Positions 55,814-64,000 of a DNA stretch of 64,000 bases are shown piece after piece; the first letter of the stretch is position 1; every line of letters starts with the position of its first letter. Origin of the DNA: Leptospira dzoumogneensis. Its GTDB lineage: Bacteria; Spirochaetota; Leptospiria; Leptospirales; Leptospiraceae. The DNA is taken from the NCBI RefSeq assembly GCF_004770895.1, contig NZ_RQHS01000019.1:62001-126000 (forward strand). The letters are read 5' to 3'. A model generated the notes under the pieces. It saw nothing but the letters and a program-made list of their open reading frames with translations, had not been told where the DNA came from and did not search any database. Both the position numbers and the translations under genes were made by a program.

Positions 55814-56737
55814 TTACACACCCTTCCTTAATTCTTTCATTAAATCCTTCGCTTGGATGATTCCGTATAATTTTCTTTCTAAAGAGTCTATTTCGTAGTA
55901 ATACTTTGTATTCGGATCCCCTTCGAAAATATGAGCGTATTTCCGGATACCTTGGATCGCCTTCTTCGCATTTCCCTCTAATATACCCTTTGTTATGGAA
56001 AAGTAAAGTTCGATCGCAAGAGAATCCCTTAAAGTTTCCTTAAATCCAACTTCACGTTTTCCTAATGCGTCCAAAAGATTCTCCACCTCTTGTTCGCTGT
56101 AAGTTTCCGAATCACTGTAGTTAATAATATATCTGGAAAGTAGTTTTTTGCAGCGGACCAGATTATTCACCTTTGCCGCAGAAAGGATCTGCTGATACAA
56201 AGTATGGACCTCGGTATCCAAATATACTTTTTGTCTGGTCCCATCCAGTTTTACAGGCTCGAATGCCGATTTTAATTCTTCTTTTGAAAAATTTTTAATG
56301 GAATCTTCGAAAAGTTTCTCGTTATTACTGCTTGTCACTTTTTCGAATTCTTTTAAAGGTTTTTCTAATACTGCTATAAACTCCAAAGCCTCGGGAGAAA
56401 CGGCAACACTTCCAATTTCCTGGATCTTCTCCAGAAAGAAAATACAAGAGTCACCTAAAGCGGAAAGACTTTCTATAATTGCTTGAGAGACCAAACGTTT
56501 GCATTGATGAGGAATAGTATGCAGGTACGACGGATTATTAGAATCCTCTTGGATCTTATCTATCATCTTGCTTGCGGCAAGAGCAGAATGGGATTTTTCC
56601 TTTTCCCAGCCCGCATAGATAAACGGATCGTATAGATATTTTTTAAAATTCTTTTTGCCGGACATGGCAAGAAGCCGGATAATTTTTACAAGTTCCTGTG
56701 CGAGATCCGAAGGGATCGATGTTCTTTTTTCGGCCAT
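55814..56737 (-). CDS. Helical protein of unknown function heading the partner-switching operon
   Basis: 307 residues, rich in Lys, Glu, Leu and Ser, with no signal or membrane helix and predicted to be almost all alpha-helical (for example VEKLLDALGKRE-like segments and ELYFSITKGILEGNAKKAIQGI). Its stop touches the STAS start, so it is cotranscribed with STAS, kinase and phosphatase. I do not recognise a family. It could be the output or scaffold of the switch, by position only. Confidence 0.75.
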   Translation of the reverse strand: MAEKRTSIPSDLAQELVKIIRLLAMSGKKNFKKYLYDPFIYAGWEKEKSHSALAASKMIDKIQEDSNNPSYLHTIPHQCKRLVSQAIIESLSALGDSCIFFLEKIQEIGSVAVSPEALEFIAVLEKPLKEFEKVTSSNNEKLFEDSIKNFSKEELKSAFEPVKLDGTRQKVYLDTEVHTLYQQILSAAKVNNLVRCKKLLSRYIINYSDSETYSEQEVENLLDALGKREVGFKETLRDSLAIELYFSITKGILEGNAKKAIQGIRKYAHIFEGDPNTKYYYEIDSLERKLYGIIQAKDLMKELRKGV

Positions 56738-56859
56738 ATTCCCAGGTCAGAATCATTTTATAAGCTCATAAAAAAGCATAGCAAATTCCGAAATTCGAAT
56801 AGATTCCGAGAGAAACTAATAGGACATAAACAGATTTCGGAATTGTAATATTAGATTTT

Positions 56860-56965
56860 GGGGCGACTCCTCGCTTCGCTCGGACCGGGCTCTACGCTCC
56901 AATCAGCGACGCACCATAAATGGCGCATCGCCGGATTTCCGCTGCGATCCCTGTCGCGGTACTAG
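56860..56965. repeat. GC-rich hairpin-forming intergenic element
   Basis: The stretch is more G+C-rich than the flanks and full of inverted motifs, for example CTTCGCTCGGACCGGGCTC and GCTGCGATCCCTGTCGCGG. On the minus strand, 56931-56906 folds as GCGATGCGCCAT / ATGGTGCGTCGC with two G-U pairs. It lies between the MgtC gene stop and the partner-switching operon. It resembles a dispersed repeat; copy number cannot be judged from one window. Confidence 0.4.
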
Positions 56966-56975
56966 TTTCCCGACC

Positions 56976-57677
56976 TCAGGTCGATTCAATACTGATCTTT
57001 ATTACATCCGCCAGATTTCTGAATTCATCTACGATCTTTAGAATATCAAAGTCTCTAGGCATCGCGATGGTTAATTTGATCTGAGCGTTTTTAGTTTGAT
57101 AATCCTGCATAAAGGATTCAGAAACCAATCTTAACTTATTTCTTAATAATAATTCTTTAAACCCTTTTCGGTGGAATTTTTTCTGTTTCAGGTCTAGGAT
57201 CAAAACCTTATATTCATACTTTCCAAAATATCTTTCTTCCACCAGATCGAATAAGACCAGAATGATCAGGGTAGCAACCGTAGTTAGAAATCCTGCATAA
57301 TATAAACCGGCACCCACAAGCAAACCGATCGCGGAAACGATCCAGATAGAAGCGGCGGTATTCAGTCCTTTCACGGTCAATCCGAACTTCATGATCGCGC
57401 CTGCGCATAAAAAACCAACTCCGGAAACTACTTGAGCCGCAATCCTGGAAGGATCTCCACCCACTACGGAATAAAATTCCGGAATAAAAATAGATAATAA
57501 CATTAGAACTGTAGAAGCAAGACCGATCAAAATATGGGTCCTGAAACCGGCCCCATGATTTTTGCCTTCTCTATTCCAGCCAACGGCGCCGGCAAAAATA
57601 ATGATCAAAGCCACCCGAATACTTACCGTAATGGTATCGATCGTTTTAGAATCCAAAATGGTTAGAAATTCCTGCAT
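56976..57677 (-). CDS. MgtC/SapB-family membrane protein
   Basis: 233 residues. Four or five membrane helices (about 18-150) with the MgtC signature IIIFAGAVGWNREGKNHGAGFRTHILIGLAS (given in parts: GWNREGK, AGFRTH) and GVGFLCAGAIMKFGLTVKGLNTAASIW. A C-terminal cytoplasmic domain (about 155-233) resembles an ACT-like fold. MgtC proteins aid growth at low magnesium and modulate the F1F0 ATPase in pathogens. It starts 15 bp after the IMPase gene. Confidence 0.92.
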   Translation of the reverse strand: MQEFLTILDSKTIDTITVSIRVALIIIFAGAVGWNREGKNHGAGFRTHILIGLASTVLMLLSIFIPEFYSVVGGDPSRIAAQVVSGVGFLCAGAIMKFGLTVKGLNTAASIWIVSAIGLLVGAGLYYAGFLTTVATLIILVLFDLVEERYFGKYEYKVLILDLKQKKFHRKGFKELLLRNKLRLVSESFMQDYQTKNAQIKLTIAMPRDFDILKIVDEFRNLADVIKISIEST

Positions 57678-57692
57678 AATCCAAGGAATGAT

Positions 57693-58472
57693 CTAAGGTT
57701 TAAGCCGGTAAACTTCTTTTAGAAAATTCGGATCTCTACTTAATAATGCGGACATTCTGATCTTATCCCATTTCAAAGGATTGCCTTCTTTGTCCAAAGC
57801 GATCCCGCCTGCTTCTTCCAATGCAAGGACTCCTGCGGCAAAGTCCCAGATCTTGGCTCCGCTTAGGTTCATGAATAGATCGGTCTTGCCTTCCAATAAT
57901 TCTAAAAATCCTGCCCCGGTTGCCGCCAAAGCACGAGTCGCAAGAGTATTCTTACTCGCACTTGCGATCCAGCGATAGTCTTCTTCTTGGAAAGTATTAT
58001 TGATCTCAAGAGAAAGAACGGAACGATCCAGACTTCCTCCTTTTTTCAGAAGGATCTTTCTATCATTGATAAAAGTTCCGATACCTCTTTGAGAAGTGAG
58101 ATAAGTATCCAAGGCAGGAAAATAAATACATCCGACTTTAGGTGATCCATTTTCTATATAAGCTAAAATTACGCTAAACTCTTTGATCCCTCTGGAAAAC
58201 AAAGTAGTGCCATCTAACTCATCACATACGATAAAGGTTTCCGTAAGAGGTTCATGATTATTCTGCTCTTCCATAACCAAAGGAATTCCGGGAAAATTTT
58301 TTTTGAGAATTTCCTCTAATACACGATGAGAATCCAAGTCCGCTTGGGTCAAAATCTGCATTGGATCCTTCAGATCGAATGTGGATTCTTTCCCGAATAA
58401 TTTTAGGATCTCAGTTCCGGCAGATTTAGATGCAAATTTAAAAACGGATAAAATTTCAGAAAGATCGATCAT
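57693..58472 (-). CDS. Inositol monophosphatase-family phosphatase
   Basis: 259 residues. Metal motifs: LVMEEQNN (first Glu-Glu), CDELDGTTLFSRGIKEFSV (DELDGT in place of the usual DPIDGT) and GAKIWDFAAGVLALEEAGG (WD motif). Family enzymes dephosphorylate inositol 1-phosphate, histidinol phosphate, fructose-1,6-bisphosphate or 3'-phosphoadenosine 5'-phosphate; the substrate is not clear. It lies 15 bp from both neighbours in a three-gene minus-strand operon (HEAT protein, this, MgtC). Confidence 0.9.
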   Translation of the reverse strand: MIDLSEILSVFKFASKSAGTEILKLFGKESTFDLKDPMQILTQADLDSHRVLEEILKKNFPGIPLVMEEQNNHEPLTETFIVCDELDGTTLFSRGIKEFSVILAYIENGSPKVGCIYFPALDTYLTSQRGIGTFINDRKILLKKGGSLDRSVLSLEINNTFQEEDYRWIASASKNTLATRALAATGAGFLELLEGKTDLFMNLSGAKIWDFAAGVLALEEAGGIALDKEGNPLKWDKIRMSALLSRDPNFLKEVYRLKP

Positions 58473-58487
58473 CCTAAAACAGAAACA

Positions 58488-59801
58488 TTAATTAGGATTT
58501 TCTGTTTGGGTATTAGGAGCCGGCTCGGAAGTTTCCATATCATCCAAGATAGAAGGTTTTTTCGGTTTTTTCTTCTTTTCTTTTTCTTCCTTAGGCATGG
58601 AAATAGTCCTAATTTGGATATACTTTCCAAACACCCAGCCTTGTACAGTTTCAGTAAATGCATCCTTGTACTTGGTGTTTACTAAAACCTTATAATAAAA
58701 GTCCTCTATTCTCTGGCCTTCGATCGCAATAATATAAGCTACCGAATGTTTGCTGATCACTTTTCCAACTTCCCCTGCTTCTAAGTCGCGGATCTTAGGA
58801 GCTCCTACATAAGGGTCTCTTAGGAGAGGAGTATTATCGGAAACAATGGTCATATATTTTCCGACAGCTTTTAGTTTATACAACCTTGCGCTGATCTCGT
58901 TTACTATATTTTCGGAATCAGCATTAGCATTCAAAATTCTTAATAATGCAAAGATCGCGAACGAATTTTTCTGCTCTGTCAACGTATCCAGGATCTGGTT
59001 CCTAAGATTCGTTTTATCTTTGAAAGAATCTTCCAGAATTTTCATGGAAGTTCTGGTCTTATGACGACCCAAAGCTTCCACAGCAGCCTTTTGGTATTCT
59101 TCGTCTTCCGAATTTAGATAATCTATAAATATACGAAGGTCTTCCGGAACTTGGTAATATCCAAGGCCCAAAAGAGTAGACTTTACGATTTCCTTATCGT
59201 CAGACTTAAGACCTTTTTTTAAGAGTACTTCTCTTGCTCCAGGATCTAATGTTTTACCCATTCCTCGGAAAGAGGCAACTCTGATCTCTCTATCGGAAGA
59301 CTTGGCACCTACATAAAAATAATCTAATGAACTTCTGGAACCTATATCCGCGAGTCCCTTATATGCGGCCTGGCGCACCCATTCCCCGTCACGATCTATC
59401 ATCTGGTGTAAAATTTTTACACCTACCGGATTTTTCAATCTTCCTAAAGCCAAAGCTGCTGCTGCTCTAACTCTCGGAATTGGATGTGTCAGTCCGAAAT
59501 GTTTTAAACGAGGATAATTGTATGTGGCTTCCGCTTCAAAAACCTTTAACAAACCTGTTTTTAAAAGATCATTATAACGTTTGGTTTCAGGATCCAGGAC
59601 CGGCTTTTTAGGTTTTTTCTTATTCGTTTCCGTTTCATCGGAAGAAGAGGTATCCTCTGTGTCCGAGGAATTATTCCCTACGTCGGAAGTATTGTTAGGA
59701 TCTTCGGGAGTTTGAGCAAGAATTGGTGAAAACCAGACTCCAAGGGAGGCGATCAATAATAAGCCTGGAAATAAAAATCTGAAATTCAATGGGGCAAACA
59801 T
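58488..59801 (-). CDS. Exported HEAT-repeat protein
   Basis: 437 residues. A signal peptide (FLFPGLLLIASLGVWFSPILAQ) is followed by a Ser/Asp/Asn/Glu low-complexity segment (about 32-65) and HEAT-like repeats (about 95-300: HPIPRVRAAAALALGRLKNP, DGEWVRQAAYKGLADIG, DREIRVASFRGMGKTL, DEEYQKAAVEALGRH). The region 320-405 looks SH3-like (LRDPYVGAPKIRDLEAGEVGKV, VQGWVFGKYIQI). The Lys/Pro-rich C-terminus is disordered. Probably a periplasmic scaffold. Confidence 0.87.
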   Translation of the reverse strand: MFAPLNFRFLFPGLLLIASLGVWFSPILAQTPEDPNNTSDVGNNSSDTEDTSSSDETETNKKKPKKPVLDPETKRYNDLLKTGLLKVFEAEATYNYPRLKHFGLTHPIPRVRAAAALALGRLKNPVGVKILHQMIDRDGEWVRQAAYKGLADIGSRSSLDYFYVGAKSSDREIRVASFRGMGKTLDPGAREVLLKKGLKSDDKEIVKSTLLGLGYYQVPEDLRIFIDYLNSEDEEYQKAAVEALGRHKTRTSMKILEDSFKDKTNLRNQILDTLTEQKNSFAIFALLRILNANADSENIVNEISARLYKLKAVGKYMTIVSDNTPLLRDPYVGAPKIRDLEAGEVGKVISKHSVAYIIAIEGQRIEDFYYKVLVNTKYKDAFTETVQGWVFGKYIQIRTISMPKEEKEKKKKPKKPSILDDMETSEPAPNTQTENPN

Positions 59802-60091
59802 TCTTTTAATCGAAAAGCAAGCTTTGGTCCAAGAAACATTTCCCTGTGCCAGCCTCTATTCTTTTTTTCGACCATCCGTTATCGGCCGTTTACCTTTTTT
59901 TATGCTAGAATCCTCGATTGCAAGTAATGAAACCGTAAAAGTAATAATTTCTTTCCAGAACAGGATATAGATTTGCCATCTATACCTTTATATCTATAGA
60001 ATTCGATCTTCTTACCTTTTTTGCGGCCGGAACTGCTTGACTCTCCTTTTGGAAAATGGTACCGTCTAATTCTTAGAGAAGAGGCAAATTT
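59802..60091. other. Divergent intergenic region with a small inverted repeat
   Basis: 290 bp between the HEAT-protein gene and hflX. It contains TATAGAT-TTGCC-ATCTATA (59966-59984), a perfect 7-bp inverted repeat that may be a regulator site, and TTGACT at 60037-60042. No ORF with coding character was seen outside the antisense of hflX. Confidence 0.4.
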
Positions 60092-61807
60092 ATCAGTAAG
60101 CTCAGCGGAAACCTTTCCGGACTTAAGTCCAATCAGATCCAAAGACTCAAAAAACTCTCCGAGCGTAGAATTCGGGAAAACGTGATCATCACGCCCGAAG
60201 TTTCCAGAACACTCACAGAACTTTCCTTAGAAATCAGCAGACAAATCGGAATACTAATCGATCGAAACGGATACGTAACTCACGTGATCGTGGGATCTGA
60301 TTCTTCCATAGATATTCCTTGGTTGGATCGGATCAGGACATCCGAAGCCAGGTTAAGAGGTGTCCGATTAGTTCACAGCCATCTCAAAGAAGAAAGCCTG
60401 AACCAGGAAGATCTTACAGACTTAGCTTTATTACGTTTAGATTATATAACTGCAGTCACAATGGATGATAAGGGACTTCCTAAGTCTTATTATTCCGCAC
60501 ATGTAAATCCGGAAGACGAAGAGGGAGAACCTTGGACTGTTCTTTCTAAAAAAGTTCCGGGACAATTGGAAGAAGGTATACTGGACGAAATTCTGGACAT
60601 CGAAAGCAGGATGACCAGATATCGTAAAAATCTGAAAGGAGCCCAAAAAGAGAACAGGGCCTTTTTAGTAGGAGTGTATCCTGAAAATAATAGAATACGT
60701 CCTCCTGCACAATCCATCGAAGAATTAAAAGAACTCTGCAGGACAGCGGGAGTTCATGTAGTAGACTCATTCATCCAAAGAAAAAATCGTTTAGATCCTT
60801 CTACAGTATTAGGAAAAGGTAAACTAGAGGAGATCGTACTAAAAGCTATCCAAAAGCAGGTAGAACTATTAGTATTCGATCTGGAACTCACACCTTCTCA
60901 GGCAAAAAAGATCTCCGATTATGCGGATCTGAAGGTTTTAGATAGAACACAATTGATCTTGGATATTTTCGCAAGAAACGCAACAAGCAGAGATGGTAAA
61001 CTACAAGTAGAACTCGCACAATTAAAATATCTGAAAGGAAGACTTTCCGAGTTGGATGATAATATGTCCAGGCTCACCGGGGGGATCGGAGGAAGAGGAC
61101 CTGGAGAAACAAAACTAGAGATCGGAAAACGTAGAGTAGAAGAAAGAATTTCCAGATTAGAACAAGAACTTAAGTCCTTGAAAAAACGAAGAGAGATCGC
61201 AAGAAGAAGACGTAAGAAAAACGAGATCCCAGTCTGCGGTATCGTGGGTTATACGAACGCGGGAAAATCCACCTTACTGAATGCGATGACAAATTCTACG
61301 GTATTATCCGAAGACAAGTTATTCGCAACATTAGATCCTACATCCAGAAGGATCCGTTTCCCCGAAGAAAGAGAGATCATTATTTCCGACACTGTGGGAT
61401 TTATCCATGATCTTCCCCCGGAACTATCCAATGCATTTAAAGCAACACTGGAAGAGTTAGGAGATTCTGATCTTTTAGTGCATGTGGTGGATGTTTCCAA
61501 TCCTGAATTCAGACAACAGATGGAAGCAGTCGAAACTATATTAGAAGATTTGAATTTATCCGATATCCCGAGGATCTTAGTATTCAACAAAGTAGACGGA
61601 CTACCGGAAGAAGCAAGAAACGAACTTCTGAGAGAAGCAGATCTGGATACGATCTACGTATCTGCCATCCAAGGTTTCGGATTAGAAACTCTATTGAATC
61701 GGATAGAAGAGAGAATTTACTCTCAAGCAGAGGCAAAACTCTCTAGTACTAAACCTTGGGAAGAAGACGAGGAATTGGAAGAGGAAACTGAAAAAACCTA
61801 CGTGTAA
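60092..61807 (+). CDS. hflX: GTPase HflX
   Basis: Ribosome-splitting GTPase that rescues stalled 70S particles. The first conventional start is a GTG at 60182, but the open frame continues upstream to 60077 and encodes [18 protein letters not shown] and then [11 protein letters not shown], the conserved HflX N-terminal block. No ATG, GTG or TTG exists there; an ATC at 60092, seven bases after GAGG, falls where homologues place Met, giving 571 residues. Domains: HflX N-terminal (to about 210), glycine-rich linker [18 protein letters not shown], coiled coil, then the G domain: G1 GYTNAGKST (386-394), G3 DTVGF, G4 NKVD. The acidic tail ends [15 protein letters not shown]. Confidence 0.9.
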   Translation: MSKLSGNLSGLKSNQIQRLKKLSERRIRENVIITPEVSRTLTELSLEISRQIGILIDRNGYVTHVIVGSDSSIDIPWLDRIRTSEARLRGVRLVHSHLKEESLNQEDLTDLALLRLDYITAVTMDDKGLPKSYYSAHVNPEDEEGEPWTVLSKKVPGQLEEGILDEILDIESRMTRYRKNLKGAQKENRAFLVGVYPENNRIRPPAQSIEELKELCRTAGVHVVDSFIQRKNRLDPSTVLGKGKLEEIVLKAIQKQVELLVFDLELTPSQAKKISDYADLKVLDRTQLILDIFARNATSRDGKLQVELAQLKYLKGRLSELDDNMSRLTGGIGGRGPGETKLEIGKRRVEERISRLEQELKSLKKRREIARRRRKKNEIPVCGIVGYTNAGKSTLLNAMTNSTVLSEDKLFATLDPTSRRIRFPEEREIIISDTVGFIHDLPPELSNAFKATLEELGDSDLLVHVVDVSNPEFRQQMEAVETILEDLNLSDIPRILVFNKVDGLPEEARNELLREADLDTIYVSAIQGFGLETLLNRIEERIYSQAEAKLSSTKPWEEDEELEEETEKTYV

Positions 61808-61836
61808 GCAGGTTTAGACGCTTGAAGAAGGTCGAG

Positions 61837-62010
61837 CTAAACCAGACCTGCTAATTTTTCTTGGTCCATAGCCAATCGGATCACGGAATTGATATAAGTT
61901 TCCCTATCCGATCTTCCGGTGATATAATCTTGATACACGGATTGTAAGAGCAAATAAAACATATTCTTTCGGCCCCTAAAAGAATGTTCGGACCGATCCA
62001 CTCTTCTCAT
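61837..62010 (-). CDS. Small conserved-looking ORF, 57 residues, unknown function
   Basis: Just under the usual 60-codon cut-off. ATG at 62010 has AAGG five bases upstream. The product MRRVDRSEHSFRGRKNMFY (first part) continues LLLQSVYQDYITGRSDRETYINSVIRLAMDQEKLAGLV in shorter blocks: balanced composition, codon use like neighbouring genes, no signal. It converges with hflX, and an imperfect AGCAGGT...ACCTGCT hairpin (61808-61852) overlaps its end. I take it as probably real. Confidence 0.55.
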   Translation of the reverse strand: MRRVDRSEHSFRGRKNMFYLLLQSVYQDYITGRSDRETYINSVIRLAMDQEKLAGLV

Positions 62011-62065
62011 AAGCCTTTTTTAAGCCTTAGACTTTTTTCTTGCTCCTAGATCCGAACAGGGAAAC

Positions 62066-63028
62066 TTGAATAAAGTGGCCATTCTTTCCGAAATACAGAT
62101 CCGAGAACTAAAGAATTCCCTAGAAAATTCCGGTCTACCTTACCGGGAAAATCAGGATTTGAGCGTCCATTGCTCCTTTAAGATCGGAGGAATTTCTCCC
62201 GTAATGGTCGAGCCTGAAACCCAGGAACAAATCCTAGAAACTCTTTCCGTATTCAAAAAACTGGACCTGCCTTGGAAGATCCTCGGAGGCGGCACAAACA
62301 TTCTAATCTCAGATCATCCGAATGATTTTGTGATCTTAAAACTTTCAGGTGGATTTAAAGAGTATAAAGACATGGGAGAAGGTCTTTTCCAAGTTGGAGC
62401 AGCTACTAATACCACTCCAGTGTTTCGCCAAATCTCTCAGAAAGGATATACAGGAGCGGAATTCCTAAGCACAATCCCAGGCTGGACTGGTGGAGCAGTC
62501 ATACAAAACGCAGGCTGCTACGGAGGAGAACTTTTCGATCTTATCCAAGAAGTGGAATTTTTAAGAAACGGAGAAATTCTTAAAAGAAAACCTACCGAGA
62601 TAGAACACGGCTATAGATTTACCGAATTTTTAAAAAGAAAAGATTCTATTATTCTTTCCATTCTGATCCAATTAAAACCTGGAAACTTAGAAGAGATCGA
62701 AACTTCTCTCAAAGAAAAAAGAGACAAACGAAATTCTTCTCAGCCTCAAAATAAAAAAAGTGCAGGTTCCATGTTCAAAAACCCAAAGGTATTCGACGAA
62801 CAAGAAAAAGAGATCAAAGCTTGGCAATTCATAGATAAAGTAGGCCTAAGAGGTTTACAAATTGGTGGAGCTCAGATCTCTCCGGAACATTGTAATTTTA
62901 TAGTGAATACCGGAGGAGCAAAGGCCTCCGATGTGTATGGACTTGTAAATACCGTCCAAGAAAAAGTGGAAAAAGAAACAGGTGTGTTATTACAAAGAGA
63001 AGTGGAATACTTCGGTTCCATTCCTTAA
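62066..63028 (+). CDS. murB: UDP-N-acetylenolpyruvoylglucosamine reductase
   Basis: 320 residues from a TTG with AGGGAAAC upstream. Reduces UDP-GlcNAc-enolpyruvate to UDP-MurNAc with NADPH in peptidoglycan synthesis. FAD-binding block [13 protein letters not shown], then [26 protein letters not shown] (family consensus is IPGTIGGA, so TW replaces TI), the catalytic Ser in [11 protein letters not shown], and [23 protein letters not shown]. The general pattern is the type II enzyme. The TetR gene begins 15 bp after its stop. Confidence 0.95.
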   Translation: MNKVAILSEIQIRELKNSLENSGLPYRENQDLSVHCSFKIGGISPVMVEPETQEQILETLSVFKKLDLPWKILGGGTNILISDHPNDFVILKLSGGFKEYKDMGEGLFQVGAATNTTPVFRQISQKGYTGAEFLSTIPGWTGGAVIQNAGCYGGELFDLIQEVEFLRNGEILKRKPTEIEHGYRFTEFLKRKDSIILSILIQLKPGNLEEIETSLKEKRDKRNSSQPQNKKSAGSMFKNPKVFDEQEKEIKAWQFIDKVGLRGLQIGGAQISPEHCNFIVNTGGAKASDVYGLVNTVQEKVEKETGVLLQREVEYFGSIP

Positions 63029-63043
63029 TTCCAGGAAAATCAA

Positions 63044-63625
63044 ATGCCAGTAGTTCGAGATCCGGAAGATAAAAAAGAAAGAATACTCACCTCTGCCTTA
63101 AGGTTATTCACCGAAAAAGGTTTTGAAGGAACCCCTATACCGGATCTTGCTAAGGATGCAGGGATAGGCGCCGGAACTATATACAGATATTATAAGAACA
63201 AAGAAGAATTGGTAAACGAACTATATCGTTTCTGGAAAAACAAACTGAGAGAAACTCTCGCAGAAAATTATCCTGAAAAAGCGAAGTCCAAGGACTTATT
63301 CGTTCATTTGTGGAAAGCGCTTGCAACCTTCTACCACCGTTACCCGGAAGCGTTTGAATTTTTAGAGTTACACTATCATTCCCCTTATCTGGACCAAGCC
63401 AGCAAAAAAGCAACCTCCCAAACTATGGAATTCATCTGTACATTCTTAGAACAGGCAAGAGCAAAGGGAGATATAAAATCTGACCTTGGTTCCATGGAAC
63501 TAGTTTCCTTATGTTATGGAAGTTTTGTGGGAATGGTGAAGATGGCAAAAGGCGGTTATATCCGACTTTCTGCAGAGACATTACATGCTTCCGGTTTAAC
63601 TCTCTGGAAAGCATTGGCGAAATAA
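63044..63625 (+). CDS. TetR/AcrR family transcriptional regulator
   Basis: 193 residues. The DNA-binding domain (residues 10-58) reads KERILTSALRLFTEKGFEG, then TPIPDLAKDAGIGAGTIYRYYKNKEELVNELY. The C-terminal domain (FLELHYHSPYLDQASKKA, about 105-125) matches the TetR_C type common next to acyl-CoA or efflux genes. It is close behind murB and may be cotranscribed; its targets are unknown. Confidence 0.92.
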   Translation: MPVVRDPEDKKERILTSALRLFTEKGFEGTPIPDLAKDAGIGAGTIYRYYKNKEELVNELYRFWKNKLRETLAENYPEKAKSKDLFVHLWKALATFYHRYPEAFEFLELHYHSPYLDQASKKATSQTMEFICTFLEQARAKGDIKSDLGSMELVSLCYGSFVGMVKMAKGGYIRLSAETLHASGLTLWKALAK

Positions 63626-64000
63626 ACTCCTGCCCATTCTGAAATTTATTTCCTAAGAGATAAGAATCATTCCAAACCAGATCCTTATTAAAAGCGGAAA
63701 CAATATTCCAAATTATACATTCTTCAAATCCCAATTTATCATTTCTCAAATAACATCTCTTTCTAATATGCTTATATATTAGATTCTAATGATTTACGGA
63801 ATCTGAATTCAGATTCCGGTATTGATGAATAGCAAGTTTATCCCAATAGGTCTAATCGAATTAACTTTGTTTTCATTGATCGAAGGCAAATGTATCAGAT
63901 AGATTATAAATTATGTTAATTTAGCCTTTCATCCTTGACAATAATGATCGTTAGTCGAAACTTTCGGCCTTACTTTATAGAAAGAAATTTAAGAAAAATA
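63626..64000. other. 375-bp intergenic region at the window end
   Basis: AT-rich, with no ORF of coding character. Near the end a TTGACA (63937-63942) precedes AATGATCGTTAG, which is a half match to the AAC-N4-GTT motif (AACGATCATT on the minus strand). It may be the promoter of a gene beyond the window. Confidence 0.4.

Noticed and set aside
59900..60142. 80-codon minus-strand ORF upstream of hflX
   Set aside because: It runs antisense to the conserved N-terminal block of HflX, has no ribosome site and its product has no coding character.
63432..63749. 105-codon minus-strand ORF over the end of the last TetR gene
   Set aside because: Antisense to a clear TetR gene; no ribosome site or recognisable content.

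Overview
The window is chromosomal DNA from a spirochaete of the genus Leptospira. This is inferred from the gene style: many small lipoproteins with a Cys lipobox, OmpA-domain lipoproteins, several SpoIIE-type PP2C phosphatases, a 7TMR-DISM receptor, TetR regulators, moderate G+C, and TTG/GTG starts with 4-bp start/stop overlaps. The species cannot be fixed from the sequence alone. No rRNA, tRNA, CRISPR array, transposase or prophage gene was seen.

Layout. 1-5.3 kb: the end of rdgB, a coiled-coil membrane protein, an ABC-F ATPase, an OmpA-type lipoprotein, a secreted protein of unknown role and a TetR regulator. 5.4-13.2 kb: crotonyl-CoA carboxylase/reductase, a second MDR oxidoreductase, an N-acyl amino acid deacylase-like amidohydrolase, a secreted lipase, a ketopantoate reductase-like protein and a DUF2167 membrane protein. 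13.3-18.1 kb: a TPR lipoprotein with a DUF2062 protein, a 7TMR-DISM/PP2C receptor-phosphatase, and a pair of MaoC-fold dehydratases resembling HadA/HadB. 18.3-28.2 kb: a sulfatase-fold lipoprotein, small lipoprotein, OmpA protein, membrane AraC regulator, S15-type hydrolase, CutA, patatin, and an intergenic block holding a 48-residue secreted peptide gene, a decayed copy of it and a 25-nt repeat. 28.6-34.2 kb: a tight run of acyl-CoA dehydrogenase, trpE, trpG, an MsbA-like ABC exporter and a lone receiver domain.

The centrepiece is 35.7-52.0 kb, a three-gene operon. Its first gene is a 3301-residue type I fatty acid synthase in the fungal/mycobacterial domain order (AT-ER-DH-MPT-ACP-KR-KS). 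A phosphopantetheinyl transferase of the AcpS type overlaps its end by 4 bp. The third gene is a 1966-residue single-chain biotin carboxylase / biotin carrier / carboxyltransferase resembling eukaryotic acetyl-CoA carboxylase. Together they could make malonyl-CoA, activate the carrier domain and build fatty acids without the usual dissociated FAS-II enzymes. The promoter region carries three copies of a palindromic AAC-N4-GTT motif that recurs upstream of other genes in the window, which suggests shared (possibly TetR-type) control. A 32-bp perfect palindrome closes the operon.

52-64 kb: a partner-switching cassette (unknown protein, STAS antagonist, HATPase anti-sigma kinase, HAMP-PP2C phosphatase), then MgtC, an inositol-monophosphatase-family enzyme and a HEAT-repeat protein on the minus strand; finally hflX, a 57-residue ORF, murB and a TetR regulator. 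Two genes (trpE and hflX) appear to start at near-cognate codons (CTG and ATC), because their conserved N-termini extend upstream of any ATG/GTG/TTG.
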